Origin: Actinophytocola xinjiangensis | Lineage (GTDB): Bacteria; Actinomycetota; Actinomycetes; Mycobacteriales; Pseudonocardiaceae | Length of the DNA: 64,000 bases | Assembly: GCF_001921215.1 (NCBI RefSeq) | Contig: NZ_MSIF01000002.1 | Span: 1 to 64,000, forward strand | Reading direction: 5' to 3' | Shown here: one piece after another, positions 1 to 10,200 of the stretch | Numbering within the stretch: position 1 is the stretch's first letter | Layout: each line of letters begins with the position of its first letter | Translations under genes and position numbers: made by a program | The notes under the pieces: generated by a model | The model's input: the letters and a program-made list of their open reading frames with translations, nothing else | Told to the model about the DNA's origin: nothing | Database searches by the model: none

Positions 1-1
1 G

Positions 2-141
2 GCCGCCGAGCTGGGCGCCGCCGGCCGGGCGCCGTGGCAGGTGCTGGCCGGCGCCGCGCCCCGGGGCTGGCGCGCCGTGCGGGCCAGCCTGCTGGTGCCC
101 TTCGGCGTGGCCTACCACTTCGCGGTCTGGGACCCGGCCCG

Positions 142-145
<4 letters not shown>
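2..145 (+). CDS. C-terminal end of a class III extradiol dioxygenase-like protein (5' truncated by window)
   Basis: Only the last 47 codons are present, in the frame that ends at the TGA at 143-145. The visible residues include [19 protein letters not shown] near the end. In actinomycetes the gene just before miaA is commonly a class III extradiol ring-cleavage dioxygenase subunit-B-like protein, and this tail is consistent with that family, but the active-site half lies outside the window. Its stop overlaps the GTG start of miaA in a GTGA junction, so the two are probably translationally coupled. The assignment rests mainly on context. Confidence 0.5.
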
Positions 146-1035
<890 letters not shown>

Positions 1036-1045
1036 GGTCGGTACC

Positions 1046-1855
1046 GTGCACATTCCGTTCGTCAAGGGGCACGGCACTGAGAACGACTTCGTGCTGCTGC
1101 CCGACCCCGACGCCGCGCTCGACCTCACGCCCGCCCGTGTCCGCGCGTTGTGTGACCGCCGGGGCGGGCTGGGTGCCGACGGCGTGCTGCGGGTCGTGCG
1201 CGACCGCGAGCACCCCGGCGCCTGGTTCATGGACTACCGCAACGCCGACGGCTCGGTCGCCGAGATGTGCGGCAACGGCGTGCGGGTGTTCGCCCGCTAC
1301 CTGCTCGACGATGGCCTGGTCGAGGGCCGCGAGTTCCCCGTCGGCACCCGGGCCGGGGTCCGTGACGTGCGGATCGACGAGCACGGCGAGGTCACCGTCG
1401 ACATGGGCAAGGCGGCGGTGTTCGGCGAGTCCGAGGCGGTGCTCGGCGACCGGCGGTTCCCCGGGGTCGCGGTCGACGTCGGTAACCCGCACCTGGTGTG
1501 CCGGGTCGAGCGCCTCGACGACCTGGACCTCACGGTGGCGCCGGAGTTCGACCGGGCGGTCTTCCCCGACGGGGTGAACGTCGAGTTCGTGGTGGTCGAG
1601 GCGCCGGACCGGATCCGGATGCGGGTGCACGAGCGCGGCGTCGGCGAGACCCGGTCGTGCGGCACCGGCACGGTCGCGGCCGTGACCGGGGTGTTGCACG
1701 CGTCCGGGCACCAAACGGGCGCGGCGGACGTTGACATACCAGGCGGACGGGTGCGCGTGGTGATCGGAGACGACACCTGCACCCTCACCGGACCGGCCGT
1801 TTTCGTCGCGCGCGGCGAAATCGAACGATCGTGGTGGGAGTCGGCGGCGGAATAA
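1046..1855 (+). CDS. dapF: Diaminopimelate epimerase
   Basis: DapF interconverts LL- and meso-diaminopimelate, supplying meso-DAP for peptidoglycan and lysine. The 269-residue protein has both active-site cysteines in their conserved settings: Cys75 in EMCGNGVR and Cys205 in [10 protein letters not shown]. The N-terminal GHGTENDFV and the GNPHLV segment are also as expected. It starts with GTG ten bases after the miaA stop. The miaA-dapF-hflX order is widely conserved in actinobacteria. Confidence 0.97.
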   Translation: MHIPFVKGHGTENDFVLLPDPDAALDLTPARVRALCDRRGGLGADGVLRVVRDREHPGAWFMDYRNADGSVAEMCGNGVRVFARYLLDDGLVEGREFPVGTRAGVRDVRIDEHGEVTVDMGKAAVFGESEAVLGDRRFPGVAVDVGNPHLVCRVERLDDLDLTVAPEFDRAVFPDGVNVEFVVVEAPDRIRMRVHERGVGETRSCGTGTVAAVTGVLHASGHQTGAADVDIPGGRVRVVIGDDTCTLTGPAVFVARGEIERSWWESAAE

Positions 1856-1932
1856 TTCCGTCGATTCGTTCGCTGGTGCATGCGACCATGTGCTGACCGG
1901 CACGAACGGATCGAGAAAGAGGGTTTCACCAC

Positions 1933-3396
1933 GTGACAGAGAATCTCAATCAGCGGCAAACCGACGGGCACACCGACTACGGGTTGACTGACCTGGCTGA
2001 GCTCTCCACGGGTGAACTTGAGCTCTCCGACCGTGCCGCGTTGCGGCGCGTTTCCGGTCTGTCGACCGAACTCACCGACGTCACCGAGGTCGAGTACCGC
2101 CAGTTGCGGCTCGAACGGGTCGTGCTGGTCGGGGTGTGGACCGAGGGCAGTGCCGCCCAGTCGGAGGCGTCGCTGGCCGAACTGGCCAGGCTCGCCGAGA
2201 CCGCGGGCTCGGAGGTCCTCGACGGCCTCGTCCAGCGTCGTGACCGGCCGGACCCGGCCACCTACATCGGTTCCGGCAAGGTCGCGGAGCTGTCCGGGAT
2301 GGTCGCCTCGGCCGGCGCCGACACGGTCATCTGCGACGGGGAGCTGTCCCCGTCCCAGCTGCGCCAGCTGGAGGCCAAGCTCAAGGTCAAGGTCATCGAC
2401 CGGACGGCCCTGATCCTGGACATCTTCGCCCAGCACGCCCGCTCCAAGGAGGGCAAGGCGCAGGTCGAACTGGCCCAGTTGCAGTACTTCATGCCGCGCC
2501 TGCGCGGCTGGGGTGAGGCACTGTCCCGGCAGGCCGGTGGCCGCGCCGGCGGCGCGACCGGCGGTGTCGGTACGCGTGGCCCCGGTGAGACCAAGCTGGA
2601 GACCGACCGTCGGCGCATCCGGACCAGGATCTCCAAGCTGCGCAAGGAGATCGCCGCGATGAGCACGGTGCGCGAGACCAAGCGCGGCCGCCGCACGGCC
2701 AACGAGGTGCCCAGCGTCGCCATCGCCGGGTACACCAACGCCGGCAAGTCGAGCCTGCTCAACGCGCTGACCGGCGCCGGGGTCCTGGTGGAGGACGCGC
2801 TGTTCGCCACCCTGGACGCGACCACCCGGCGCACCACCACGCCCGACGGGCGCACGTACACGCTCACCGACACGGTCGGGTTCGTGCGGCACCTGCCCCA
2901 CCAGCTGGTCGACGCGTTCCAGTCCACGCTGGACGAGGTGGCCGACGCCGACCTGATCCTGCACGTCGTGGACGGGTCCGACCCGAACCCGGAGTGGCAG
3001 GTGGAGGCGGTGCGTGAGGTGCTCGGCGAGATCGCCGACCGGCGCGAGGAGAAGCTGCCGACCGAGCTGGTGGTCGTGAACAAGATCGACGCGGCCAACG
3101 AGCTGGCGCTGGCGCGGCTGCGCAACCTGCTGCCCGGCGCGGTGTTCGTCTCCGCGCACACCGGTCTGGGCATCGAGGAGCTGCGGGAACGGGTCGCCGG
3201 CCTGATCCCCCGGCCGGACGTCGAGGTCGAGGTGCTCGTCCCGTACGCGCGCGGCGAACTCGTCGCGCGGGTCCACCGGGAGGGTGAGGTGCTCACCGAG
3301 CGGCACACCGAGCGGGGCACGGTCCTGGCCGCGAAGGTCAAGCCGGACCTGGCCGGCATGCTCGGCGACTTCGCGGTGAACGGCACGTCCGTCTGA
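1933..3396 (+). CDS. hflX: Ribosome-associated GTPase HflX
   Basis: HflX is a GTPase that splits stalled 70S ribosomes. The 487-residue protein has the HflX N-terminal domain with the conserved PATYIGSGKV segment, the glycine-rich stretch GGVGTRGPGETKLE, and a G domain starting at about residue 266 (GYTNAGKSS), with DTVGFVRHLP as G3 and NKID as G4. It starts at a GTG preceded by a purine-rich site (GAGAAAGAGGG, 1912-1922). It lies 77 bases after dapF, so it may have its own promoter. Confidence 0.96.
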   Translation: MTENLNQRQTDGHTDYGLTDLAELSTGELELSDRAALRRVSGLSTELTDVTEVEYRQLRLERVVLVGVWTEGSAAQSEASLAELARLAETAGSEVLDGLVQRRDRPDPATYIGSGKVAELSGMVASAGADTVICDGELSPSQLRQLEAKLKVKVIDRTALILDIFAQHARSKEGKAQVELAQLQYFMPRLRGWGEALSRQAGGRAGGATGGVGTRGPGETKLETDRRRIRTRISKLRKEIAAMSTVRETKRGRRTANEVPSVAIAGYTNAGKSSLLNALTGAGVLVEDALFATLDATTRRTTTPDGRTYTLTDTVGFVRHLPHQLVDAFQSTLDEVADADLILHVVDGSDPNPEWQVEAVREVLGEIADRREEKLPTELVVVNKIDAANELALARLRNLLPGAVFVSAHTGLGIEELRERVAGLIPRPDVEVEVLVPYARGELVARVHREGEVLTERHTERGTVLAAKVKPDLAGMLGDFAVNGTSV

Positions 3397-3440
3397 GGCG
3401 TTACCGTGGACGCCGGGATCGGGTCCACGGAGGTGTCGGC

Positions 3441-4499
3441 GTGCGGGGAGCACTGCTCGCGGTGTTACTGCTGCCCGGGTTGGCGTTGGTCGCGCCGACC
3501 AGGGCAGCGGCCGTCCAGCCGCGGGAACCGCAGGTCAGGTGCACCATCACCGATCCACGGCTGAGTGAGCTGTCCGGTCTGGTCGCCGGCCGGGACCACT
3601 GGTACGCGGTCAACGACGGCGGCACCCAGGCCACCGTCGTGGTGCTGACCAAGGACTGCGCGGTCGACCGGGAGATCGTCGGCGACATCGACCCCTACGA
3701 CGTCGAGGACCTCGCGCGCGGCCGGGACGGCACGTTCTGGCTGTCGGACACCGGCGACAACGACCGCGACCGGGACACCGTCGCGCTGATCGCGTTGACC
3801 CCGGACGGGTCAGCGACCCTGCACCGGCTGACCTACCCGGACGGCGCGCACGACACCGAGGCGCTGCTGCTGGACCGGGACGGCACGCCCTACCTGGTCT
3901 CCAAATCGACCTCCGGCCAGGCGAAGGTGTTCCGGCCGGCCGGTGAGCTGGCCAGCCCGGGGCCCACGCCGCTGGAGGTGGTCGGCTCGGTCGACTTCGC
4001 ACCGACGGGCACCCAGGGCGGTCCGGTGCCGGCGTTCGTCGGTTCGGTGACCGTGACCGGAGGCGCGACCAGCGCGGACGGCTCGGTGGTGGCGCTGCGG
4101 ACCTACACCGACGCGTACCTGTGGCACGTCGAGGACGACCTGGTGGCGGCGCTGGGGACCACGGCGGTGCGGATCCCGTTGCCCGACGAGGCCCAGGGCG
4201 AGGCGATCGCCTTCGAACCGGACGGCACGCTGCTGTCGGCCTCGGAGGGCACCGGTGAGCCGGTGCGGGCCGTCCCGGGCGCCGCCGCGCTCGTCGCCCC
4301 GCCGGAACCGTCCCCGTCCCCGTCGCCCTCCCCGTCGGCGCCGTCGTCGGCGCGGTCGAGTGGTGGGTCGGACGAGACCAGCGGCCGGTCAGGGGAGGAT
4401 GGGATGTCCGCCCTGCCGGCCGCCGTGGTCGCCGTGGTCGCCGTCGTGCTCGTGGGAGGCACGCTGCTGTTCGTCCGCCGCCGCGCCCGGCGGCGGTGA
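3441..4499 (+). CDS. Secreted, membrane-anchored beta-propeller-like protein of unknown function
   Basis: A 352-residue protein with a signal peptide at residues 1-25 (MRGALLAVLLLPGLALVAP), an extracellular region rich in short beta-strand motifs (LSELSGLV, WYAVNDGG, DVEDLA, FWLSDTGDN), a Pro/Ser-rich stalk at about 288-315, and a C-terminal membrane helix followed by an Arg-rich tail. The repeated DxE/DxGDN blade motifs resemble esterase-like or SdiA-regulated-type propellers, but no catalytic set can be assigned. No LPXTG signal is present, so anchoring is by the terminal helix. It starts 44 bases after hflX and ends 4 bases from the 3' end of the convergent lexA gene. Confidence 0.75.
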   Translation: MRGALLAVLLLPGLALVAPTRAAAVQPREPQVRCTITDPRLSELSGLVAGRDHWYAVNDGGTQATVVVLTKDCAVDREIVGDIDPYDVEDLARGRDGTFWLSDTGDNDRDRDTVALIALTPDGSATLHRLTYPDGAHDTEALLLDRDGTPYLVSKSTSGQAKVFRPAGELASPGPTPLEVVGSVDFAPTGTQGGPVPAFVGSVTVTGGATSADGSVVALRTYTDAYLWHVEDDLVAALGTTAVRIPLPDEAQGEAIAFEPDGTLLSASEGTGEPVRAVPGAAALVAPPEPSPSPSPSPSAPSSARSSGGSDETSGRSGEDGMSALPAAVVAVVAVVLVGGTLLFVRRRARRR

Positions 4500-4503
4500 G
4501 TGG

Positions 4504-5280
4504 TCAGAGTCGGCGCAGGACCGCGACCACCTTGCCCAGGATGCTGGCGTCGTCGCCGGGGATGGGCTCGTAGGCGTCGTTGTGCGGCATCAGCCAGACG
4601 TGCCCGTCCTTGCGCTTGAACGTCTTCACCGTGGCCTCGCCGTCGATCATGGCGGCGACGATCTCGCCGTTGTCGGCGGTCGGCTGTTGGCGCACGACGA
4701 CCCAGTCCTGGTCGGTGATGGCGGCGTCGACCATCGAGTCACCGGTGACCCGCAGCAGGAACAGCGACCCCTCGCCGACGATCTCCTTCGGCAGCGGGAA
4801 GACGTCCTCGACGGCCTCCTCGGCCAGGATCGGCCCACCGGCGGCGATCCGGCCCAGGACAGGGACGTAGGCCGGGCGGGGCGAGTCGGTGGTCGAGGCG
4901 GTGTCGGCGGTGCCCTCGCTGACCAGCGTCGCGGCGCCGACCTCGGGCTGGGCCGGGACCGGGATCGCGTCGGGCGGCAGGACACCGATGGCGCGCGGCC
5001 GGTTGGGGTCGCGGCGCAGGTAGCCCTTCTGTTCCAGGGCACGCAGCTGGTAGGCGACCGAGGAGGTGGAGGTCAGGCCGACCGCCTCACCGATCTCGCG
5101 GACGCTCGGCGGATACCCGAAACGCTCGACCCAGGTACGGATGACCTCGAGCACCTCCCGCTGGCGGACGGGGAGTTCGACGTCGTCGCCGGTGTTGACC
5201 TCCGGGAAACTGCGCAGGTTGCCCCGCAACGGCTTCCGCTTCGGTACACCCTTGGGTATTCCTCCCGGTTTGCGTGGCAC
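4504..5280 (-). CDS. lexA: SOS repressor LexA
   Basis: LexA represses DNA-damage genes and self-cleaves when RecA is activated. The 258-residue protein has an N-terminal winged helix (about 35-98, with [20 protein letters not shown]) and a C-terminal S24 peptidase domain. The cleavage bond is Ala147-Gly148 in RIAAGGPI, the nucleophile is Ser182 in GDSMVDA, and the general base is Lys219 in ATVKTF. The GTG start at 5280 has a good ribosome site (GGGAGG) and gives a basic N-terminal extension of about 35 residues before the winged helix. A LexA box lies about 98 bases upstream. Confidence 0.97.
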   Translation of the reverse strand: MPRKPGGIPKGVPKRKPLRGNLRSFPEVNTGDDVELPVRQREVLEVIRTWVERFGYPPSVREIGEAVGLTSTSSVAYQLRALEQKGYLRRDPNRPRAIGVLPPDAIPVPAQPEVGAATLVSEGTADTASTTDSPRPAYVPVLGRIAAGGPILAEEAVEDVFPLPKEIVGEGSLFLLRVTGDSMVDAAITDQDWVVVRQQPTADNGEIVAAMIDGEATVKTFKRKDGHVWLMPHNDAYEPIPGDDASILGKVVAVLRRL

Positions 5281-5377
5281 TGCACTGCCTCCCTGCGTGC
5301 CGGACCGCCTCGACGATCCGGGCGTGACTGTCTGTTTTCACGTGCACCTTCGACGTTAACCGTCGGCCACGACGAGA

Positions 5378-5393
5378 TCAAACACCTGTTCGA
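5378..5393 (-). promoter_or_regulatory. LexA (SOS) box of lexA
   Basis: Read on the minus strand, the 16-mer TCGAACAGGTGTTTGA matches the Gram-positive LexA box TCGAACNNNNGTTCGA except for one base in the right arm. It lies about 98 bases upstream of the lexA start, which fits autoregulation. Confidence 0.8.
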
Positions 5394-5458
5394 CGACACG
5401 CCGTGCGGGTCTCGTTTTCCGCCGGTTCCCTGTGCTACAAATTCGCACGAGGGTTCGA

Positions 5459-5474
5459 TCGAACGACTGTTCGA
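5459..5474 (+). promoter_or_regulatory. LexA (SOS) box of the LysM gene
   Basis: TCGAACGACTGTTCGA is a perfect inverted repeat with TCGAAC/GTTCGA arms and a 4-base centre. It lies 36 bases before the ATG of the LysM gene and 66 bases from the lexA box. The two boxes serve divergent genes. Confidence 0.88.
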
Positions 5475-5510
5475 GGTTCGGTCAGGTGTTCGACGGTTCG
5501 GGAGGCCGAC

Positions 5511-5981
5511 ATGAGCGTCGCGGCGCACAGGACGGAGCAGGTGGGACAGGGTGCGGCGGCACGCGTACCGGTCCAGCTGACGATCCCGGCCGACCCGCTA
5601 TCCGCGCCACCGCGCCGCGTACGCGTCTACGGCTACACCGCCCCGCCGACCCGCCGCCGGGTGGCGGGCGCGCCCCGCGTCGTGGTGAGCACCACGTGCC
5701 GCCCGAGGCAGCGGATCTCGGCCCTGTCGTTGATCACGGCCGGCGCGGCGGTGTGCCTGGCGGTCATCGGCCTCGGCGCCCTCGCGGGTGCCGGAGCGGT
5801 GGACGTCCCGGCCAGGACGGAGGTGGTGCGGGTGCAGCCGGGGGAGACCCTCTCGGACCTCGCCGCCAGGATGGCCCCGTCCAGCGACCGGGGCGCGGTC
5901 GTCGACCGGATCAGGGAACTGAACGCGCTCGACGCCGGGCTACGCCCCGGTCAGCCGTTGCGCGTCCCCGCCGAGGGCTGA
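5511..5981 (+). CDS. SOS-controlled membrane LysM protein, probable cell-division inhibitor (Rv2719c/DivS type)
   Basis: A 156-residue protein with a basic cytoplasmic N-terminus (1-68), one membrane helix (about 69-93, ALSLITAGAAVCLAVIGLGA) and an extracytoplasmic LysM domain (about 104-153, with VQPGETLSDLAARM and LRPGQPLRVP). The layout, the divergent position next to lexA and just before nrdR, and the perfect LexA box upstream match mycobacterial Rv2719c (ChiZ) and functionally resemble corynebacterial DivS, both SOS-induced division suppressors. The start is the ATG at 5511 with GGGAGG nine bases upstream; reading further upstream would run through the LexA box. Its 3' end overlaps the convergent gene by 42 bases. 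Confidence 0.85.
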   Translation: MSVAAHRTEQVGQGAAARVPVQLTIPADPLSAPPRRVRVYGYTAPPTRRRVAGAPRVVVSTTCRPRQRISALSLITAGAAVCLAVIGLGALAGAGAVDVPARTEVVRVQPGETLSDLAARMAPSSDRGAVVDRIRELNALDAGLRPGQPLRVPAEG

Positions 5982-6386
5982 CCGCTCCACGACCCGCGCG
6001 GTCGGATCCGGCGCGCCCGGATCGACCAGCCGGTCGGTGAGCAGGAAGGTGGTCAGCTCGAACGTTGTCGCGTGCTCGGCCTCGGTGAGCCGGAAGGTCC
6101 CGCCGCGCTGTCCGGGCTCCCAGCCGTGCGCCAGGGCGTGGTCGACGATCGCGCGCACGTCGCCGCTCGTCGGGTAGGCGCCGTCGGTGGCGCAGGCACC
6201 CGGCGGCGCGGGCCAGTTCGTCGAGAGCAGGTCGACCTCCAGCGCCTGGCTGTTCTTCCCGGCGGCCCAGGCGCGGACGCGGATGCCCCGGTGGCAGTCG
6301 CCCGAGCCGGGGACGTGGCGGATGCGGGCGGTCCAGGTGATCACCTGGTCGCCGCGGCGCAGGGTTCGCAGGCGGTTTCTGGCCAC
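5940..6386 (-). CDS. Conserved hypothetical protein
   Basis: A 148-residue soluble protein starting with a GTG (VARNRLRTLRRGDQVITW). It has no signal peptide, membrane helix or motif I recognise. The sequence is not low complexity and includes a His/Asp/Cys-bearing stretch near GSGDCHRGIRVRAW. Its last 14 codons are antisense to the end of the LysM gene, so transcription of the two genes may interfere. It is divergent from nrdR. Function unknown. Confidence 0.7.
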   Translation of the reverse strand: MARNRLRTLRRGDQVITWTARIRHVPGSGDCHRGIRVRAWAAGKNSQALEVDLLSTNWPAPPGACATDGAYPTSGDVRAIVDHALAHGWEPGQRGGTFRLTEAEHATTFELTTFLLTDRLVDPGAPDPTARVVERSALGGDAQRLTGA

Positions 6387-6684
6387 GTGCTGACCGTAGC
6401 CTGTCGCGGCGCTGGAGCGGCGCGTCCGGGTACGGGTTCGGTGGGTGCGCGTACGGGCCGTGAGCATGCCCGCCGGTGGTGTGGTCGCCGCCACTCGTCC
6501 CGCGTGTCGGGGGTGTCCGACTTGCATCATGTGGCGTCTCGGCCTACCGTCGACCCCAACATCTAGTAGTTACATCACTGTAGTTAGTCCACAGGTTGGG
6601 GCGACCTGTCCACCGGTTGTCCACCGCTGCATCCACAAGATGATCTCCTGTTGGGCTGTCCGGCGCGCACGAGGGGTGGTTCGG
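6387..6684 (+). promoter_or_regulatory. nrdR-nrdJ promoter region with repeated motifs
   Basis: This 298-base gap before nrdR holds a tight cluster of motifs. Two near-direct repeats, ACATCTAGTAGTT (6559-6571) and ACATCACTGTAGTT (6572-6585), lie side by side and are candidate paired NrdR boxes. Three DnaA-box-like 9-mers follow in one orientation: TAGTCCACA (6585-6593), CTGTCCACC (6606-6614) and TTGTCCACC (6617-6625). I see no B12-riboswitch structure and no convincing small gene. The regulatory roles are inferred from position and sequence. Confidence 0.5.
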
Positions 6685-7158
6685 ATGAGGTGTCCGTTCT
6701 GTCGTCATTCGGACTCCCGGGTCGTCGACTCCCGAGAGGTGGACGAGGGCCAGGTCATCCGGCGCCGCCGGTCCTGCGCGAAGTGCAGCCGCCGGTTCAC
6801 CACCGTCGAGGAGGCCGTCCTGGCCGTGGTGAAGCGGTCCGGGGTCACCGAGCCGTTCAGCCGGGAGAAGGTCGTCACCGGGGTCCGCCGCGCCTGCCAG
6901 GGCCGGCCGGTCAACGAGGACGACCTGCAACAGCTGGCCCAGCGGGTCGAGGACGCGATCCGGTCGACCGGCGCGGCCGAGATCCCCAGCCACGAGGTCG
7001 GGCTGGCGATCCTCGGGCCGCTGCGCGAGCTCGACGAGGTGGCCTACCTGCGCTTCGCCAGTGTGTACCGGTCCTTCTCGTCCATAGAGGACTTCGAGAA
7101 GGAGATCGCGGGCCTGCGCGACGCGATGGCCAGGAAAGCGGAACACGAGGGGACATGA
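6685..7158 (+). CDS. nrdR: Transcriptional repressor of ribonucleotide reductase genes
   Basis: NrdR is an ATP/dATP-sensing repressor of ribonucleotide reductase genes. The 157-residue protein starts with the zinc ribbon MRCPFC (Cys3, Cys6) and CAKC (Cys31, Cys34), followed by an ATP-cone domain at about 46-136 ([20 protein letters not shown]). The ATG at 6685 places the first zinc-ribbon cysteine at residue 3, as in the family. nrdJ follows 119 bases downstream, so repressor and target are neighbours. Confidence 0.97.
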   Translation: MRCPFCRHSDSRVVDSREVDEGQVIRRRRSCAKCSRRFTTVEEAVLAVVKRSGVTEPFSREKVVTGVRRACQGRPVNEDDLQQLAQRVEDAIRSTGAAEIPSHEVGLAILGPLRELDEVAYLRFASVYRSFSSIEDFEKEIAGLRDAMARKAEHEGT

Positions 7159-7277
7159 GTCGAACCAGCCGCCGGAGCGCGACACGGCGACGCGCCAGGC
7201 AGCGATCAGGACCTCACCGGGTGGGGAACCCGGTGGCACGTGTGGGACGAGCGAGCAACGAGGGAGAGGGTCAGGGC

Positions 7278-10200
7278 ATGACGGAAACCGTCGACACGTC
7301 GGAGCGTGGGCTGGCGGACGGTGGGCTCACCGTCCGGCGGGTGCACACCACCGAGGGGGTGCACCCGTACGACGAGGTGACCTGGGAACAGCGCGACGTG
7401 GTGATGACCAACTGGCGCGACGGTTCGGTCAACTTCGAGCAGCGCGGGGTCGAGTTCCCCGAGTTCTGGTCGGTCAACGCGACCAACATCGTCACCAGCA
7501 AGTACTTCCGGGGCGCCGTGGGCACCCCGGTGCGTGAGCACTCGCTGCGCCAGCTGATCGACCGGGTGGTGCGGACCTATGTGGACGCCGGCGTCAAGCA
7601 CGGCTACTTCGGCACGCCCGCCGACGCCGAGGTCTTCGAGCACGAGCTGGTCTGGATGCTGCTGCACCAGGTGTTCAGCTTCAACTCGCCGGTCTGGTTC
7701 AACGTCGGCACCAGCTCACCTCAGCAGGTGTCGGCGTGCCTGCCCTACGACTCGCTGGTCAACACGCCTGGGGGTCTCGTCCCCATCGGTCAGTTGGTGG
7801 CCGACGACGCTGTCGGTGCGAAGGTGTACGACGCCCACGGCGTGACCAAGATCGTCGCCACCAAGGCCAACGGTGTGCGTGAGGTCTACCGCCTGCACAC
7901 CAAGGCCGGTCACCAGCTCGACGTCACGGCCGACCACCTGGTGTGGAAGGCGACCGGGGATGGCACGGGTCGGTTCGTCGAGGCCGGCACGCTGCGCCCC
8001 GGCGACCAGCTCGAATGGCACCGGCGGTCGTCCTACGGGGAGGCGGAGGTCACCCGGCGGGAGATCGCGGAATCGGCTCTCGCCGGCTGGCTCCAGTCGG
8101 ACGGGTTCGTGGGGCAGTACGCCGGCACCAACAGTTCGCTGACGATCGAGGCGATGACGGTCACCGACGCCGAACTGGCGTGGGTGTGCGACGCGCTGGA
8201 TGTGGTGTTCCCCGACGTCCACCGGCACGAACGTGTGGTTCCCACGCAGGACACCACCTTGGACTGCCGGCGCACCCGGTTGTACGGAAACGTTCTCGAG
8301 GAGTTCGTCGACAGCTGGCGGCTTCGTGATCGGGGCGTCGACATGGAGGTGCCCGAGCGGTTGTTCGCCGCACCGCTCCCCGTCGTCGCCGCCTACCTGC
8401 GGAGCCTGTTCCAGGCGGAGGGATTCGTCTCCGCTCGGGAGCGGTCGACGCTCGTCGGGGTTGGCATGATCAGTGAGAAGCTGATCAGGGGTGCCCAGGC
8501 ACTGTTGGCGCGCTTCGGGATCTTCGCTCAGGTCGGTCACAAGAAGGAGACCCGGGAAAACCGGCATGACCTGTGGGAGCTGCGGATCCAGAGCGCCGGT
8601 GACCGCAGGATCTTCGCCGACGAGATCGGGTTCGTCGACCCGGTGAAGGCGGCCAAGCTGGAGGCGTCGTTCGACCTCCCCGGGCTGCCGGCACGGGCGA
8701 CGAAGCGTCTGGAGATCGCCCGTATCGAGCACCTCGGTCCGATGGAGGTCTTCGACATCCAGACCGAGAGCGGCGAGTTCCTCGTCGAGAACCTGCGTGT
8801 GCACAACTGTTTCATCCTCGCCGTCGACGACACGATGGACTCGATTCTCAACTGGTACCGCGAAGAGGGCCTGATCTTCAAGGGCGGCTCCGGCGCCGGC
8901 CTGAACCTGTCCAGGATCCGTTCGTCCAAGGAGCTGCTGTCCTCCGGCGGCACCGCGTCCGGCCCGGTGTCGTTCATGCGCGGCGCCGACGCCTCGGCCG
9001 GCACCATCAAGTCCGGTGGCGCCACCCGGCGCGCGGCGAAGATGGTCGTGCTGGACGTCGACCACCCGGACGTCGAGGAGTTCATCGAGACCAAGGCCAA
9101 GGAGGAGCGCAAGATCCGCGTCCTGCGTGACGCCGGTTTCGACATGGACCTCGGTGGCGCCGACATCACCTCGGTGCAGTACCAGAACGCCAACAACTCG
9201 ATCCGGGTGTCCGACGAGTTCATGCGTGCCGTCGACGCCGGCACCGACTTCGGGCTGCGGTCCCGCACCACCGGCGAGGTGCTGGAGCGCACCGACGCGA
9301 AGGCGCTGTTCCGCAAGATGGCGCACGCCGCGTGGGAGTGCGCCGACCCGGGCGTGCAGTACGACGACACGATCAACGACTGGCACACCTGCCCCGAGTC
9401 GGGCCGGATCACCGCGTCCAACCCGTGCAGCGAGTACCTGCACCTGGACAACTCCAGCTGCAACCTGGCGTCGCTGAACCTGTTGAAGTTCCTGCGTGAG
9501 GACGGCACGTTCGACGCCGACGTGTTCGCCCGGTCGGTGGAGCTGGTCATCACGGCGATGGACATCTCCATCTGCTTCGCGGACTTCCCGACCGAGCCGA
9601 TCGGTGACACCACCCGCAAGTTCCGCCAGCTGGGCATCGGCTACGCCAACCTGGGCGCGCTGCTGATGGCCACCGGCCACGCCTACGACTCCGAGGGGGG
9701 TCGCGCGCTGGCCGCGTCGATCACCTCGCTGATGACCGGCACCGCCTACCGCCGGTCGGCGGAGCTGGCCGGGGTTGTCGGCGCGTACGAGGGCTACGCC
9801 CGCAACGCCGACGCGCACCAGCGGGTCATGCGCAAGCACGCCGCGGCCAACGACCTGATCCGCACCTACCACGTCAACGACGCGTTGGTGCAGCGCCGCG
9901 CGACCCAGGAGTGGCAGCTGGGTCTGCGGTTGGGCGCCGAGCAGGGGTGGCGCAACGCGCAGGCGTCGGTGCTGGCCCCCACGGGCACGATCGGCCTGAT
10001 GATGGACTGCGACACGACCGGCATCGAGCCGGACCTGGCGCTGGTGAAGTTCAAGAAGCTGGTCGGCGGCGGTTCGATGCAGATCGTCAACCAGACGGTG
10101 CCGCGCGCGCTGAAGTCGTTGGGCTACCAGGACGAGCAGATCGAGGCGATCGTCGAGTACGTCGCCGAGCACGGTCACGTGGTGGACGCCCCGGGGCTGC

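Noticed and set aside
6387-6684. Cobalamin riboswitch before nrdR/nrdJ
   Set aside because: No B12-box-like conserved core or paired elements were visible in the 298 bases.
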